From positions 1-6,371 of the forward strand of contig DATDKF010000121.1 of the NCBI GenBank assembly GCA_036520135.1: 6,371 bases of DNA, in the 5' to 3' direction. The notes below the pieces were generated by a model, which saw only the letters and a list, made by a program, of their open reading frames with translations, ran no database searches and was not told the origin of the DNA. Positions 6,082 through 6,371 of this stretch are shown here, one piece after another. This DNA comes from DASSUW01 sp036520135. Its GTDB lineage: Bacteria > Actinomycetota > Thermoleophilia > Solirubrobacterales > Solirubrobacteraceae. Within the stretch, counting starts at the first letter, position 1. Every line of letters starts with the position of its first letter. A program made the translations under genes and the position numbers.

Positions 6082-6371
6082 AGTCGAGTGTCATGTATTT
6101 GCGCACGCGCCGGATGTGCTGGGCGGCGTACAGCTCGGCGGCGTCCGCATCTCCCTCGGCGATCGCCTCGTAGATCATGCGGTGCTCGGCGAGGTGGATG
6201 GTGGTGCGGCCGGGAACGGCGATCGAGTCGTCGCGCAGGCGCTGCCACAGGGGCTCGTCCATGACCGCGGCGATGTGGTCGGCGAGCTCGTGGAGCACCG
6301 GGTTGCCGGTCAGCGCGGCGATGCGCTGGTGGAAGCGGCGGTCGCAGTCGTTCCAGGCGTCGCCGTCGGCG
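6080..6371 (-). CDS. GntR/FadR-family transcriptional regulator, C-terminal FCD domain only (partial)
   Basis: Only the last 96 residues are in the window; the winged-helix DNA-binding domain lies beyond base 6371. The visible part is a typical all-helical FCD ligand-binding domain. It has NDCDRRFHQRIAALTGNPVL (residues 7-26 of the fragment), then LAEHRMIYEAIAEGDADAA (60-78) and AAQHIRRV (82-89). The four expected metal-ligand residues are all present: Asp10 and His14 (D-x3-H), His63 and His85. The fragment's in-frame GTG at 6298 falls inside the domain and is not a real start. The gene ends ten bases before the DapA-like gene on the same strand, so it is probably co-transcribed with the enzymes and may regulate its own operon, with hydroxyproline or a pathway intermediate as ligand. 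The family call is firm; the effector is inferred. Confidence 0.85.
   Translation of the reverse strand, partial: ADGDAWNDCDRRFHQRIAALTGNPVLHELADHIAAVMDEPLWQRLRDDSIAVPGRTTIHLAEHRMIYEAIAEGDADAAELYAAQHIRRVRKYMTLD

Overview
The window reads as an ordinary chromosomal segment of a very GC-rich bacterium (GC by eye above 70 percent, third codon positions almost all G or C). GTG and TTG starts, a leaderless-looking GTG start and tight gene packing point to an actinobacterium or a relative such as the Solirubrobacterales/Thermoleophilia group. The lineage is an inference of low confidence. There are seven protein genes, two of them cut by the window edges. I see no RNA gene, mobile element or CRISPR array, and no gene-free stretch longer than about 50 bases.

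Left part (1-3066): a chromate-transporter-family membrane protein (chrA, minus strand, C-terminus beyond base 1) diverges from rarA (plus strand), the AAA+ clamp-loader-like replication-maintenance ATPase. The 48-bp divergent spacer holds a 12-bp palindrome and a CATAAT hexamer seven bases before the rarA GTG. rarA is joined by a TGATG stop/start overlap to an orphan class I SAM-dependent methyltransferase.

Right part (3024-6371): a minus-strand operon, read from the right edge leftwards. It contains the ligand-binding domain of a GntR/FadR-type regulator, a dihydrodipicolinate-synthase-superfamily lyase/deaminase, a proline racemase/4-hydroxyproline 2-epimerase with both catalytic cysteines, and an FAD-dependent D-amino-acid dehydrogenase. 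Spacings are 10 nt, then an ATGA overlap, then a TGATG overlap. Together these fit the first three steps of trans-4-hydroxy-L-proline breakdown: epimerisation to cis-4-hydroxy-D-proline, oxidation to pyrroline-4-hydroxy-2-carboxylate, and deamination to alpha-ketoglutarate semialdehyde. The last enzyme, the semialdehyde dehydrogenase, is not in the window.

The two plus-strand genes and the minus-strand operon converge and overlap tail to tail by 43 bp. I found no clearly novel system. The most useful points are the reassignment of the DapA-like protein to hydroxyproline catabolism, the start choice for rarA, and the compact divergent promoter.
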